From Petroclostridium sp. X23 (GTDB lineage Bacteria > Bacillota > Clostridia > SK-Y3), in contig NZ_CP124862.1 of assembly GCF_030013905.1 (NCBI RefSeq), forward strand, positions 3,475,051-3,539,050: DNA of 64,000 nt, read 5' to 3'. Position numbers and translations under genes: made by a program. Position 1 is the first letter of the stretch, and the number at the start of each line of letters is the position of its first letter. This document shows positions 27,834-36,110 of this stretch, one piece after another. Under the pieces are notes generated by a model. The model made no database searches. It was not told the origin of the DNA and worked only from the letters and a program-made list of their open reading frames with translations.

Positions 27834-27849
27834 GAGAGGGGGAATAACA

Positions 27850-29253
27850 ATGATTAAGCAGAATCAAAGGTTCCTTAATGGGATGCTTGTTGTTTTTGAT
27901 ATGTTGGCTTTTCTTCTTTCGTATGGGATTGCTTGGTTCATAAAATTTCAAAGCGGATTATTTCCACTTGAATCTCATCTTAGTTTTATTATATATGCTG
28001 AAGTATTGTTGTTTACTTTGCCTTGTCTCCTAGCAATTCAATATCTTCACGAACTATATATGCCTCAAAGGACAAAGCATCTATATATAGAGATACTAAA
28101 TATTATAAAGAGCAATTTTTCACTTTTTATTCTAATAATGAGTGTGTTGTATATAGCGAAGCAGATACATATCTCACGTATGTTCATTGCATTATTAATC
28201 ATTTTTAATATAGCTCTATCTGCTATGGAGAGAGCGTCGGTAAGAATAGCACTGAGAAACATTAGAGCAAAAGGGTATAATATCAAATATGTTTTTGTGG
28301 TAGGTGGCGGACAGCTCGGCAGAAACTACTTGAAGGCAATTTATCGCAACAGATATCTAGGATATGTTGCATTGGGAATTTTTGATGATAGTGAAGTGAA
28401 ACAGGGCAAGAAAATAGTAAATACAAGAGTAATCGGACAAATAGGTGATTTGGAGAATGCGCTGCAGCAACATCATGTGGATGAAGTTATTATCGCACTG
28501 CCCATACAAGCGTATGACCGGTTGAAGGGCATTATTAATATCTGTGAGAAGTCCGGAGTTAAGACGCTGATCATACCGGATTATATAAGGTATATGCCTG
28601 CCCGGCCTCATTTTGATGAGATTGAAGATATTCCGCTAATTAATACCAGGTATGTTCCGCTAGATAACATTGGAAACCGCATGATTAAAAGAGCCTTTGA
28701 TATTATCACTGCAGCAAGCATGATGATTGTCTTTGGTCCGATTATGTTGGTAATCACTGCTGTTATTAAGATTTCTTCTCCGGGTCCTGTTATATTTAAG
28801 CAGGAACGAATAGGTTTTAATAGAAGGCCTTTTGTGATGTATAAATTCAGAACAATGAAAAACCAAAAGAAAGAGCAATCTGATACAACATGGACTACTA
28901 AAGAAGATGACCGTAAAACAAAATTCGGTGAATTTCTTAGAGCAACAAGCCTTGATGAGTTACCCCAGATATTTAATGTGTTGAAGGGAGATATGAGCAT
29001 CATAGGTCCGAGACCGGAACGCCCATATTTTGTGGATCAATTTAAAGAGAAAATTCCTAAATATATGATAAAACACCATGTGCGTCCTGGCTTAACCGGA
29101 TGGGCCCAAGTAAACGGATGGCGAGGGGATACCTCTATAAAAGAGCGAATCAAGCATGATATTTACTATATAGAAAATTGGAGTTTAATGTTTGACATAC
29201 GGATACTATGGCTTACAGTATTTAAAGGCTTTATAAACAAAAATGCATACTAA
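27850..29253 (+). CDS. Undecaprenyl-phosphate sugar phosphotransferase (WcaJ/WbaP-like)
   Basis: 467 residues. Four to five N-terminal membrane helices, a Rossmann-like middle part (VFVVGGGQLGRNYLKAI, about 143-260), then the catalytic bacterial sugar-transferase domain (about 275-467): KRAFDIITAA, SPGPVIFKQERIG, MYKFRTMKN, DELPQIFNVLKGDMSIIGPR. It moves a sugar-1-phosphate from UDP-sugar to undecaprenyl phosphate, starting glycan synthesis on the inner face of the membrane. Glucose or galactose are the usual sugars; specificity cannot be read. GAGAGGGGG precedes ATG 27850. It is the last gene of the locus and faces galU. Confidence 0.93.
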   Translation: MIKQNQRFLNGMLVVFDMLAFLLSYGIAWFIKFQSGLFPLESHLSFIIYAEVLLFTLPCLLAIQYLHELYMPQRTKHLYIEILNIIKSNFSLFILIMSVLYIAKQIHISRMFIALLIIFNIALSAMERASVRIALRNIRAKGYNIKYVFVVGGGQLGRNYLKAIYRNRYLGYVALGIFDDSEVKQGKKIVNTRVIGQIGDLENALQQHHVDEVIIALPIQAYDRLKGIINICEKSGVKTLIIPDYIRYMPARPHFDEIEDIPLINTRYVPLDNIGNRMIKRAFDIITAASMMIVFGPIMLVITAVIKISSPGPVIFKQERIGFNRRPFVMYKFRTMKNQKKEQSDTTWTTKEDDRKTKFGEFLRATSLDELPQIFNVLKGDMSIIGPRPERPYFVDQFKEKIPKYMIKHHVRPGLTGWAQVNGWRGDTSIKERIKHDIYYIENWSLMFDIRILWLTVFKGFINKNAY

Positions 29254-29269
29254 GGATGAGTAAACAACT

Positions 29270-29337
29270 ATAGGGGTGACCTGCGGTCGTCCACGAATAC
29301 CAATACCATCAATGCGGGCGGCCACAGGCCGCCCTAT
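29270..29337 (+). repeat. Paired REP-like hairpins between convergent genes
   Basis: Outer ATAGGGG / CCCTAT ends enclose two hairpins. The right one, GGGCGGCC-ACA-GGCCGCCC (29315-29333), is perfect and is followed by TATAATTTT, so it may also stop transcription from the left. The left one has an 8-bp stem with G-T pairs. Same design as the GTAG-headed elements elsewhere in the window. Confidence 0.75.
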
Positions 29338-29348
29338 AATTTTACATT

Positions 29349-30212
29349 TTAATCAATAATAGTTTTCAAATATGTCCGGAATTCATCTTTTAAATCATCC
29401 CGTTTTAACGCAAATTCAACAGTCGCTTCTAAAAATCCCATTCGATTTCCTACGTCGTATCTTCTGCCCATGAAATCATAGGCATACATGGCTTCAGTTT
29501 GAGAGAGGTCTTTTAGTGCATCGGTAAGCTGAATCTCTCCACCGGCTCCCGGTTTGGTATTTTCCAGACATTCAAAGATTTTTGAGGTAATAATATATCT
29601 GCCTAGGATAGCAATATTGGAAGGGGCTTGTTCTTTATTTGGTTTCTCAACCAAGTCCTTTACCTTATATACTCTATCTTCCACATGGATACAATTGACG
29701 ATACCGTATTTTGATACGTCTTCATCAGGTACTTTTTGGACGCCTAGAATACTGGTTTTATACTCGTTATATACATCGATCATCTGCTTTAGGCAAGGTG
29801 TTTTCGCATCTACTACGTCATCACCAAGCAATACGGCAAAAGGTTCATTTCCGATAAAGGATTTTGCGCAATAGATAGCATGTCCAAGGCCGCGCGGCTC
29901 TTTTTGACGGATATAATGGATATTTACCATATTGGAAATATTCTGTACCTGTTCAAGTAAATCTTCTTTGCCGCTCTTTTCAAGCTCTGATTCCAACTCG
30001 TAAGATTTGTCGAAATGATCCTCAATAGCTCTCTTGCTTCTGCCTGTAACAATGATGATATCTTCAATACCCGAAGCACAAGCTTCTTCAACGATATATT
30101 GGATAGTGGGTTTATCTACAATCGGGAGCATTTCCTTTGGCTGCGCTTTAGTCGCCGGTAAAAATCTGGTTCCTAACCCTGCAGCGGGAATAATTGCTTT
30201 TCTGACTTTCAT
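29349..30212 (-). CDS. galU: UTP-glucose-1-phosphate uridylyltransferase
   Basis: Makes UDP-glucose from UTP and glucose-1-phosphate, the donor needed by the priming transferase and possibly the epimerase in the neighbouring locus. The N-terminus KVRKAIIPAAGLGTRFLPAT with KAQPKEMLPI is diagnostic, and VLLGDDVV supplies the metal-binding aspartate. At 287 residues it is standard. The start ATG (complement of 30210-30212) has AGGAGG well spaced; a longer frame adds 16 residues without support. It is transcribed towards the glycan locus from its own upstream region. Confidence 0.95.
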   Translation of the reverse strand: MKVRKAIIPAAGLGTRFLPATKAQPKEMLPIVDKPTIQYIVEEACASGIEDIIIVTGRSKRAIEDHFDKSYELESELEKSGKEDLLEQVQNISNMVNIHYIRQKEPRGLGHAIYCAKSFIGNEPFAVLLGDDVVDAKTPCLKQMIDVYNEYKTSILGVQKVPDEDVSKYGIVNCIHVEDRVYKVKDLVEKPNKEQAPSNIAILGRYIITSKIFECLENTKPGAGGEIQLTDALKDLSQTEAMYAYDFMGRRYDVGNRMGFLEATVEFALKRDDLKDEFRTYLKTIID

Positions 30213-30429
30213 AAGATACCTCCTAATATTTACTACAACAACTGAACATAATTTTATCAAAAAACAAAATGGAAGTAAATGACTAGGATAAAAAAGATAT
30301 GGAGGCTTTATTAAAACACATTGTTTATAAAAACATGAAATGATATCGTATCTATAACGAGAAAAATGGGTATTTTGGGTATAAAATCGAAGGATACCTA
30401 TGATAAATTAAAAATATCAAAAAAAGTCC

Positions 30430-30458
30430 TTGACATCGAGTAGGATATGTATTAAAAT
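30430..30458 (+). promoter_or_regulatory. Strong sigma-A promoter of rplM-rpsI
   Basis: A perfect TTGACA (30430-30435) and TAAAAT (30453-30458) are exactly 17 bases apart. Transcription would start near 30465, giving a leader of about 160 bases before rplM. Such leaders in Firmicutes can bind the ribosomal protein for autoregulation; no known L13-leader structure was verified here. Confidence 0.85.
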
Positions 30459-30581
30459 ATGTTACGTGTCAATACTAGCCTCGGGTAAAACATACGGTTA
30501 TATGAAAAAAATAATCAATATAACGCTTTGTGCGATATAAGAGGTAGTGTTAGAAGGACGATAGGTATGGGTTTGGATTAC

Positions 30582-30602
30582 TACCCACCACCCACTACCC
30601 AC
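30582..30602 (+). repeat. Three heptamer repeats in the rplM leader
   Basis: Units TACCCAC, CACCCAC, TACCCAC stand in tandem directly upstream of the AGGAGG ribosome site of rplM (30615-30620). They belong with the other 7-base-register tracts of this window. Confidence 0.7.
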
Positions 30603-30627
30603 AATAAATTTTTTAGGAGGGAATTTT

Positions 30628-31062
30628 ATGAGTACTTTTATGGCTAATGCCGGAAACGTAGAAAAAAAATGGTACATCATAGACGCTGCAGATAAGCCGC
30701 TTGGTAGAGTAGCTACACAAGTCGCAAGAATTCTTAGAGGAAAGCATAAACCAACCTTTACACCTCATGTAAATACTGGGGATCATGTAATCGTGTTGAA
30801 TGCCAGCAAAATCGTTTTAACAGGTAAGAAGTTGGATCAAAAGATGTACAGACGTCATACTTTGCATCCGGGCGGATTAAAAGAAATGAAGTACAGAGAT
30901 TTGATGGCTACAAAGCCTGAAAGAGCAGTAATGCTCGCCGTTAAGGGAATGCTGCCCAAAAACTCTCTCGGAAAAGAAGCACTGACAAACTTGAGAGTAT
31001 ACAGAGGAGCAGAGCACAATCATGAAGCTCAAAAGCCCGAAGTATGGACTCAAGAACTATAA
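30628..31062 (+). CDS. rplM: 50S ribosomal protein L13
   Basis: 144 residues. The N-terminal stretch [33 protein letters not shown] and LHPGGLKEM with [27 protein letters not shown] match bacterial L13 throughout. It is an early assembly protein of the large subunit. AGGAGGG lies upstream of ATG 30628. It is followed after 22 bases by rpsI, the standard pair, and both are read from the strong promoter at 30430. Confidence 0.98.
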   Translation: MSTFMANAGNVEKKWYIIDAADKPLGRVATQVARILRGKHKPTFTPHVNTGDHVIVLNASKIVLTGKKLDQKMYRRHTLHPGGLKEMKYRDLMATKPERAVMLAVKGMLPKNSLGKEALTNLRVYRGAEHNHEAQKPEVWTQEL

Positions 31063-31084
31063 TTGAAGAGGGAGGATGAATAAA

Positions 31085-31477
31085 ATGGCTAAAGTTCAAT
31101 ATTATGGAACAGGAAGAAGAAAAAAATCCGTTGCTAGAGTAAGACTGGTACCTGGAGATGGAAATGTTACTATTAACGATAGAAGCATTGATCACTATTT
31201 CGGTCTTGAAACATTAAAGGTTATAGTAAAACAGCCTTTAGCGCTTACAAAGACTCTTGATAAATTTGATGTGATTGCAAAGGTTGTTGGCGGAGGGTTT
31301 ACCGGACAGGCTGGAGCAATCAGGCATGGTGTTGCAAGAGCACTGTTGAAAGCTGACGAAGAGTTTAGACCTGTCTTGAAAAAAGAAGGATTCTTAACCA
31401 GAGACCCAAGAATGAAAGAAAGAAAGAAATACGGACTCAAAGGGGCAAGAAGAGCACCACAGTTCTCAAAGAGATAA
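31085..31477 (+). CDS. rpsI: 30S ribosomal protein S9
   Basis: 130 residues. [16 protein letters not shown] at the start and the C-terminal basic tail ending [16 protein letters not shown], which reaches the P-site tRNA in the ribosome, are diagnostic. ATG 31085 has GGGAGG eight bases upstream, while the in-frame ATG 31076 abuts that site. Second gene of the rplM operon, followed by a terminator. Confidence 0.98.
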   Translation: MAKVQYYGTGRRKKSVARVRLVPGDGNVTINDRSIDHYFGLETLKVIVKQPLALTKTLDKFDVIAKVVGGGFTGQAGAIRHGVARALLKADEEFRPVLKKEGFLTRDPRMKERKKYGLKGARRAPQFSKR

Positions 31478-31496
31478 TTATTTTATCAATTATACA

Positions 31497-31534
31497 AAAA
31501 ACCGTCAAGGGAATCAACCCGTGGCGGTTTTTTT
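31497..31534 (+). terminator. Rho-independent terminator after rpsI
   Basis: AAAAACCG (31497-31504) pairs with CGGTTTTT (31525-31532), with an inner GGG/CCC pairing and a T-tract on the 3' side. It starts 20 bases after the rpsI stop. Confidence 0.85.
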
Positions 31535-31579
31535 ATTGTTAGGAAATACTTCGTGTAAAGTTTGTTATTCTAAAATTTA

Positions 31580-31615
31580 TTGCCAAATTATCATAATTAC
31601 GATAAAATTATGATA
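31580..31615 (+). promoter_or_regulatory. Toxin-antitoxin promoter and operator
   Basis: TTGCCA (31580-31585) and TAAAAT (31603-31608) are 17 bases apart. A perfect 10-bp inverted repeat, TATCATAATT (31589-31598) and AATTATGATA (31606-31615), covers the spacer and the -10, where an antitoxin or antitoxin-toxin complex would block polymerase. This is the expected arrangement for autoregulated YefM/Phd systems. Confidence 0.7.
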
Positions 31616-31636
31616 TATAAATAAAGGGGTGATACT

Positions 31637-31924
31637 ATGCCACACATTAGACCGATATCAGATTTAAGAAATAACTTTGCTGATATTTCAAGAATGGTAC
31701 ATGAAACATCTGAGCCAGTATACTTAACCAAGAATGGTTATGGGGACATGGTTGTAATGAGCATGGAAACTTATGAACGTTATAAATTTGAAAATGAAGT
31801 TTACTTCAAGTTAAAAGAAGCTGCTTATGAAGCCAAGACAACTGATGTGAGATATTCTCATGAAGAAGTTTTTGATGATCTAAGAGCGAAACTTAATCAA
31901 AAGGTAGAAATAGATGATGTATAA
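31637..31924 (+). CDS. Phd/YefM-family antitoxin
   Basis: 95 residues. RPISDLRNNFADISRMVHETSEPVYLTKNGYGDMVVMS is the Phd/YefM DNA-binding fold: the N-terminal part makes an operator-binding dimer and the acidic C-terminus (from about residue 65) would wrap the toxin. AAGGGGTGA precedes ATG 31637. The stop lies inside the next gene (11-base overlap), the usual antitoxin-first order that couples the two products. The inverted repeat in its promoter suggests autorepression. Confidence 0.9.
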   Translation: MPHIRPISDLRNNFADISRMVHETSEPVYLTKNGYGDMVVMSMETYERYKFENEVYFKLKEAAYEAKTTDVRYSHEEVFDDLRAKLNQKVEIDDV

Positions 31925-32222
31925 GTTGCGGTATCTTCCGTCTGCAAGGAAAGATATATCGGAAATTGTACTATATATAGCCCAGCATTTGAAGGCTGCA
32001 AAAGCAGCAGCGGACTTGGTAGATGCGCTTGATAAATCAATAAAGAGACTGGAAAAGTTTCCATATTCATGCAAAGTATATCAAGCTGCTATAGCTCTGG
32101 ATGAAGAGTATAGGATGTTGCCAGTCAAAAATTATGCTGTTTTCTATGTAGTAAAGGATAACATTGTAGAAATTCACAGAGTGATTTATTGCAAAATAGA
32201 TATTGAAAATATAATTAAATAA
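31914..32222 (+). CDS. RelE/ParE-superfamily toxin
   Basis: 102 residues. KLRYLPSARKDISEIVLYIAQHL and the later LDEEYRMLPVKNYAVFYVV with VEIHRVIYCKIDIENII match the RelE/ParE fold. ParE members poison gyrase and RelE members cut mRNA on the ribosome; the sequence alone does not decide which, though the N-terminal helix pair and absence of a clear RelE catalytic set lean towards ParE. Start ATG 31914, with ATG 31917 adjacent. No other mobile feature flanks the pair. Confidence 0.87.
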   Translation: MMYKLRYLPSARKDISEIVLYIAQHLKAAKAAADLVDALDKSIKRLEKFPYSCKVYQAAIALDEEYRMLPVKNYAVFYVVKDNIVEIHRVIYCKIDIENIIK

Positions 32223-32301
32223 GCTGTTGAGAGTATATCATCCTTGGGGTTCTGTATTGTTAAGAAACTTTTTAGGTGCAATTCTTACAGATAATAAGCT
32301 T

Positions 32302-32370
32302 GTAGGGGCAGCCTGTGGTCGTCCGTATCAGTAGCGTTGGTGTTCGCGGACGACTTCAAGCCGCCTCTAC
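32302..32370 (+). repeat. Inverted REP pair (GTAG...CTAC)
   Basis: GTAG at 32302 heads a hairpin (GGGCAGCC and GGTCGTCC with two G-T pairs and one mismatch). The mirror copy ends with CTAC at 32367-32370 and contains GGACGACTT and AAGCCGCC. The unit lies between the toxin gene and glgA, which converge here. Confidence 0.75.
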
Positions 32371-32406
32371 AGTAGATATCTGTTAGGGTAAAATTTGTTC
32401 ACCATG

Positions 32407-33849
32407 TTATTTGCTTGACGCAGTATGATAAAGTTCCACATATTCTTCAGCAGATTTATTCCAACTGTAATCTGCCGACATGCCACGGCGGATAAGCGCG
32501 TTCCAGATCTCTTTATCCTGATAAAAATGTATTGCCCGTTTGATGGTATGCAGCATATCTTGCGCATTGTAGTTGGTGAAACTAAAGCCGTTCCCCTCAT
32601 TGGTCAACTCATTATACGACTGTACGGTATCATTGAGCCCACCAGTTTCCCTTACAATCGGGATGGCCCCGTAACGGAGGCTGAAGAGCTGGCTGAGCCC
32701 GCAAGGCTCAAACAATGACGGCATAAGGAACATATCGGACCCGGCATATATTCTCTGCGCTAAAGTACCGTCATACTTTATATTGGCCGATACCTTGGCA
32801 GGATATAAGGAGGCAGCATGTATAAAGAGCTGCTCATAGATAGATTCACCGGTTCCCAGTATCACAAGCTGCAGATCTTCGTGCAGCATGTCATGAAGTA
32901 CACATGATATCAAGTCAAGTCCTTTTTGAGCAACCAGGCGGGAGATAATACCAATCACTGGGACATCATTCCTGACAGGAAGTCCAAGGACTCGCTGCAG
33001 CTCTCTTTTATTTTCATATTTTCCTTCCAAATGATTTACATCATAATTGGCAAATAGCCTTTGATCGGAGGCGGGATTGTTGGTTTCCATATCAATACCA
33101 TTAACGATACCGTATAAATTCTCGGATCTTTTTCGTATCATGTCTTGGAGGTTTTCTCCGAAAAAGTCATGCTTGATTTCTTCTGCATAGGTTTTGCTAA
33201 CGGTATTGATGATATCGGAATAAGCTAACCCGGCTTTCATACAGTTAATCTGGTCATAAAATTCAATCTTATCTACGGTAAAATGTTCCCAGCTTATGCC
33301 CAGTATGTCGGTGAGCACTTCCTTTGGAAAGACGCCTTGATATTTGAGATTATGGATTGTAAACACGGTTTTGATATTTCTAAAAAAATCCTGTTGCTTA
33401 TAACGAGCATTGAGCAGCAAGCTGACAACACCGGTTTGCCAATCATTACAATGGATAATGTCCGGCTGAAATTGGATACATGGAAGCATTTCTATAAGCG
33501 CCTTGGAAAAGAAGATAAATTGCTCTGCTTCATCATGATAGCCGTAGAGACCGTTTCTATTAAAATAATATTCATTATCTATAAAATAGATTGTAACACC
33601 GTCATACTCTGTTTTCAGTAAGCCGCAATATTGATGCCGCCAGCCGATATCCACATAGATATATCCGATATACTCCATTTGATCAACATATTGCTGCGGA
33701 ATATCTTTGTATTTAGGCATGACGACCCTTATATCAACATCCAGATTTTTAAGGGCTTTGGGGAGAGAGCCTGCAACATCTGCCAGTCCGCCTGTTTTAG
33801 CAAAGGGTACTACCTCGGAAGAAGCAAAAAGTACTTTTAATTTTTCCAT
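32407..33849 (-). CDS. glgA: Glycogen synthase (GT5)
   Basis: 480 residues. ADP-glucose-dependent alpha-1,4-glucan synthase, GT-B fold. VVPFAKTGGLADVAGSLPKAL at the N-terminus holds the ADP-glucose-binding KTGGL loop; VFTIHNLKYQG and the C-terminal SLFEPCGLSQLFSLRYGAIP with RETGGLNDTV are diagnostic. GAGGAGGG precedes the ATG (complement of 33847-33849). No glgC, glgB or glgP is nearby, so here it stands alone. Confidence 0.96.
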   Translation of the reverse strand: MEKLKVLFASSEVVPFAKTGGLADVAGSLPKALKNLDVDIRVVMPKYKDIPQQYVDQMEYIGYIYVDIGWRHQYCGLLKTEYDGVTIYFIDNEYYFNRNGLYGYHDEAEQFIFFSKALIEMLPCIQFQPDIIHCNDWQTGVVSLLLNARYKQQDFFRNIKTVFTIHNLKYQGVFPKEVLTDILGISWEHFTVDKIEFYDQINCMKAGLAYSDIINTVSKTYAEEIKHDFFGENLQDMIRKRSENLYGIVNGIDMETNNPASDQRLFANYDVNHLEGKYENKRELQRVLGLPVRNDVPVIGIISRLVAQKGLDLISCVLHDMLHEDLQLVILGTGESIYEQLFIHAASLYPAKVSANIKYDGTLAQRIYAGSDMFLMPSLFEPCGLSQLFSLRYGAIPIVRETGGLNDTVQSYNELTNEGNGFSFTNYNAQDMLHTIKRAIHFYQDKEIWNALIRRGMSADYSWNKSAEEYVELYHTASSK

Positions 33850-34256
33850 TTAAAACCCTCCTCAATATACGTTACGTTGGAGATTATAGGAAGTTGTGAA
33901 AAGGTGCTTATCGTTCGAAAATTGGACTTTTTTACAACCTCGTATAGGCAGTTGATTACTGAAATTCAAATTTTAATGAATTGTCTCACACTACCTATAA
34001 ATAAATCCTACTATATTATGGAATAAATTTCAACATTTATCGTTATAACAACAGAAGTAATTGCATAAGCAATTACTACACACCGTTTCAACGAGGCAGG
34101 AGATATGCTCACTGCCTGTTTAATTTAATCGGTACCTACCATCTATAGAGGTAGGGCGGGGCCCATCTTTTCGCCTCGTTATAAATTCTACTCTTCAATA
34201 TTTAGGCTATTGTATGCTATAATGTACCTTAAGAATAATAAAGGATGGGAGAATAT
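33850..34256. other. 407-bp divergent intergenic region with several hairpins
   Basis: No coding sequence seen. It holds a short palindromic element (33885-33946), a perfect hairpin AGTAATTGC-ATAA-GCAATTACT (34056-34077), a structured block closed by AACGAGGC (34090-34097) and GCCTCGTT (34173-34180), and a promoter towards the right with TATAAT at 34218-34223 preceded by TG (extended -10). The glgA promoter should also lie here on the minus strand but was not clear. Confidence 0.6.
33885..33946. repeat. Short palindromic MITE-like element (62 bp)
   Basis: 18-base ends TATAGGAAGTTGTGAAAA (33885-33902) and its near-complement (33929-33946) differ at four positions. The interior contains GTGCTTATCGTTCGAAAA, which is shared with the longer elements at 39064-39206 and 54101-54245. 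It appears to be a minimal copy of that family. Confidence 0.7.
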
Positions 34257-35132
34257 ATGTATAAAATTAGGCTGCAGTTTATCATAACACTATTAATAGT
34301 TTTTATTGTTGCTTTTACAGGATGCACCCTAGAAGTTGACACTTCAGTACAGGATGACGAAAAGGATTTAAAAGTACATTTCATCGATGTAGGGCAAGCG
34401 GACAGTATATTGATCAATCTTCCCGGCAAAGTCACCATGCTGATCGATGCCGGAAATAATGGTGATAAAGACACAGTGATTGACTATATTAAGAGCCAGG
34501 GGATAAAGCAAATAGATTTCTTAGTAGGTACACATCCCCACGAAGATCACATAGGCGGATTAGATGCCGTTATCAAAAGCGTTGATATCGGAAAAGTATA
34601 TATGCCCAAAGTAACACATACATCTAAAACCTTTAAAGATGTCCTTCTGGCTATTAAAGAAAAAGATTTGAAAGTATCAAGCCCTAAGCCTGAAGAGGTT
34701 ATTTTTGATGAAGATGGACTTGAAATACAATTTTTAGCCCCGGTGTCAACAAAGTACGAAGAATTGAATAATTATAGTATTGTAGCGAAAATCACTTATG
34801 GAGAAACATCCTTCTTGCTCACAGGGGATGCGGAAGAGTTATCCGAAAAAGAGATGTTAAAGAAATCTCCATCTCTGCTGACTGCAGACGTGCTAAAAGC
34901 AGGGCACCATGGCTCTTCATCTTCAACATCACCCGAGTTTTTAAAAACCGTTAATCCTACTTATGCGGTCATCAGTGTAGAAGAGGGAAATTCATACGGA
35001 CACCCGCATAAAGAAGTCATAGAACGGTTGGATAAAAGCGGCATAAAATATTACAGAACAGACAAAAACGGCACGATAGTAATGGCAAGCGATGGGAAAA
35101 ATATTAATATAAGTGTTGAGAAGTCCCAATAA
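34257..35132 (+). CDS. ComEC/Rec2-like MBL-fold lipoprotein
   Basis: About 291 residues. A signal sequence ends in AFTGC, a plausible lipobox, so the protein should be anchored outside the membrane. The rest is a metallo-beta-lactamase fold like the C-terminal domain of ComEC: HFIDVGQADSILI, THPHEDHIGGLDAV (HxHxDH metal site near residue 95), LLTGDAE, LKAGHHGSSSSTSPEF and ISVEEGNSYGHPH. Secreted MBL proteins of this kind are thought to be nucleases or phosphodiesterases, possibly acting on DNA or teichoic-type polymers. ATG 34257 follows GGATGGGAGA; ATG 34245 overlaps that site. The DUF3006 gene downstream often accompanies such proteins. Confidence 0.85.
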   Translation: MYKIRLQFIITLLIVFIVAFTGCTLEVDTSVQDDEKDLKVHFIDVGQADSILINLPGKVTMLIDAGNNGDKDTVIDYIKSQGIKQIDFLVGTHPHEDHIGGLDAVIKSVDIGKVYMPKVTHTSKTFKDVLLAIKEKDLKVSSPKPEEVIFDEDGLEIQFLAPVSTKYEELNNYSIVAKITYGETSFLLTGDAEELSEKEMLKKSPSLLTADVLKAGHHGSSSSTSPEFLKTVNPTYAVISVEEGNSYGHPHKEVIERLDKSGIKYYRTDKNGTIVMASDGKNINISVEKSQ

Positions 35133-35174
35133 GTATAATCATAGAAAAATAGAATGAATAGAGGGCGGACAAAT

Positions 35175-35209
35175 ACTCCTCACTAAGCACTCCCCACTCC
35201 CCACTAATA
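35175..35209 (+). repeat. Five heptamer repeats before the DUF3006 gene
   Basis: Units ACTCCTC, ACTAAGC, ACTCCCC, ACTCCCC and ACTAATA lie end to end in a strict 7-base register, just before the AAAGGAGG ribosome site of the next gene. Confidence 0.75.
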
Positions 35210-35222
35210 AAGGAGGCTGCTC

Positions 35223-35438
35223 ATGAAAGCAACCATTGATCGCTTTGAAGGTAACTTTGCTGTAATAGAATTAGAAAATAGAGAAACACAGAAAATTCCG
35301 AAAAGTCTGCTTCCCCCTTGTGCAAAGGAAGGAGACGTATTGGATATCGTAGATGGCTTTTTTCACATGGATACATGTGAGACCGATAAACGAAAAGAAG
35401 AAATTGAAAAGCTGATGCAAGAGGTATGGGAAGAGTGA
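35223..35438 (+). CDS. DUF3006 domain protein
   Basis: 71 residues. KATIDRFEGNFAVIELENRE with PKSLLPPCAKEGDVLDI is the compact beta-barrel pattern of DUF3006. The function of the family is unknown; it is often encoded beside secreted ComEC-like MBL proteins, as here, 90 bases downstream. AAAGGAGG precedes ATG 35223. Its final codons form the left arm of a terminator hairpin that also covers the stop of the convergent PAP2 gene. Confidence 0.85.
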   Translation: MKATIDRFEGNFAVIELENRETQKIPKSLLPPCAKEGDVLDIVDGFFHMDTCETDKRKEEIEKLMQEVWEE

Positions 35439-35460
35439 ATATCACTCTTCCACTTTTTTT
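35429..35460 (+). terminator. Terminator overlapping two convergent stop codons
   Basis: GGAAGAGTGA (35429-35438) and TCACTCTTCC (35442-35451) form a perfect 10-bp stem with loop ATA, followed by ACTTTTTTT. The TGA of the DUF3006 gene and the TGA (complement of TCA 35442-35444) of the PAP2 gene both lie within the stem. Confidence 0.88.
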
Positions 35461-36110
35461 GTAAATATTTGCCCGGTTGTAAATGCTCTCAATGCATCAA
35501 GTTTATAAATAACCATATAGAGCAAGGCGCTTAGCATAATACCATAAAGCACATCTAATATAGAATGCTGCTTTAATGTCACGGTGGACAATATAATCAA
35601 CAGCGTGGTTATACAGGAACCTGTTTTAATCCAGCGGTTATTCTGTAATGACTCACAATTCATTAAAGCTGCATGTACGGCAATAGAATCCAATACATGC
35701 ATACTGGGGGCCGAATTGGTTGGTGTATCCGTCATATAGATATAGTAAACCATTCTTGAGAAGATATCCTTACCTGTAATCACAGGCCGTAAGTTTTGCC
35801 CATTAGGGAAAACAGCGTATATCGCAAAGCAAATCGTCATTCCGATAAACATGAAAGAACAAAGATTATAAAAATCCTTTTTTGATGTAAAGCCTAAATA
35901 AACCAAAGCAATAATGATATAGATATACCAAAATAAATATGGGATTACCATCTCTTTAATAAAAGGAATATAATTATCTATTTTTGAGTACATAATATAT
36001 TTAGGAACAGTAATCTTCTCATATACATGATATAAAATGACGATGACCAGATAGTAGGACAGTATGCTAAAATGCTTATATTGATCCAGCTTCTCTTTTA
36101 ATATCTGCAT
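35442..36110 (-). CDS. PAP2-family membrane phosphatase
   Basis: 222 residues with about six hydrophobic helices. PAP2 motif C2 is seen as SAPSMHVLDS and motif C3 as STVTLKQHSILDVLYG with the catalytic histidine and aspartate; motif C1 is weak. Members dephosphorylate lipid phosphates such as undecaprenyl pyrophosphate or act as lipid phosphotransferases (AUR1/inositol-phosphotransferase-like subgroup), at the outer face of the membrane. Substrate here is unknown. AAAGGAGG precedes the start ATG (complement of 36108-36110). Confidence 0.82.
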   Translation of the reverse strand: MQILKEKLDQYKHFSILSYYLVIVILYHVYEKITVPKYIMYSKIDNYIPFIKEMVIPYLFWYIYIIIALVYLGFTSKKDFYNLCSFMFIGMTICFAIYAVFPNGQNLRPVITGKDIFSRMVYYIYMTDTPTNSAPSMHVLDSIAVHAALMNCESLQNNRWIKTGSCITTLLIILSTVTLKQHSILDVLYGIMLSALLYMVIYKLDALRAFTTGQIFTKKVEE

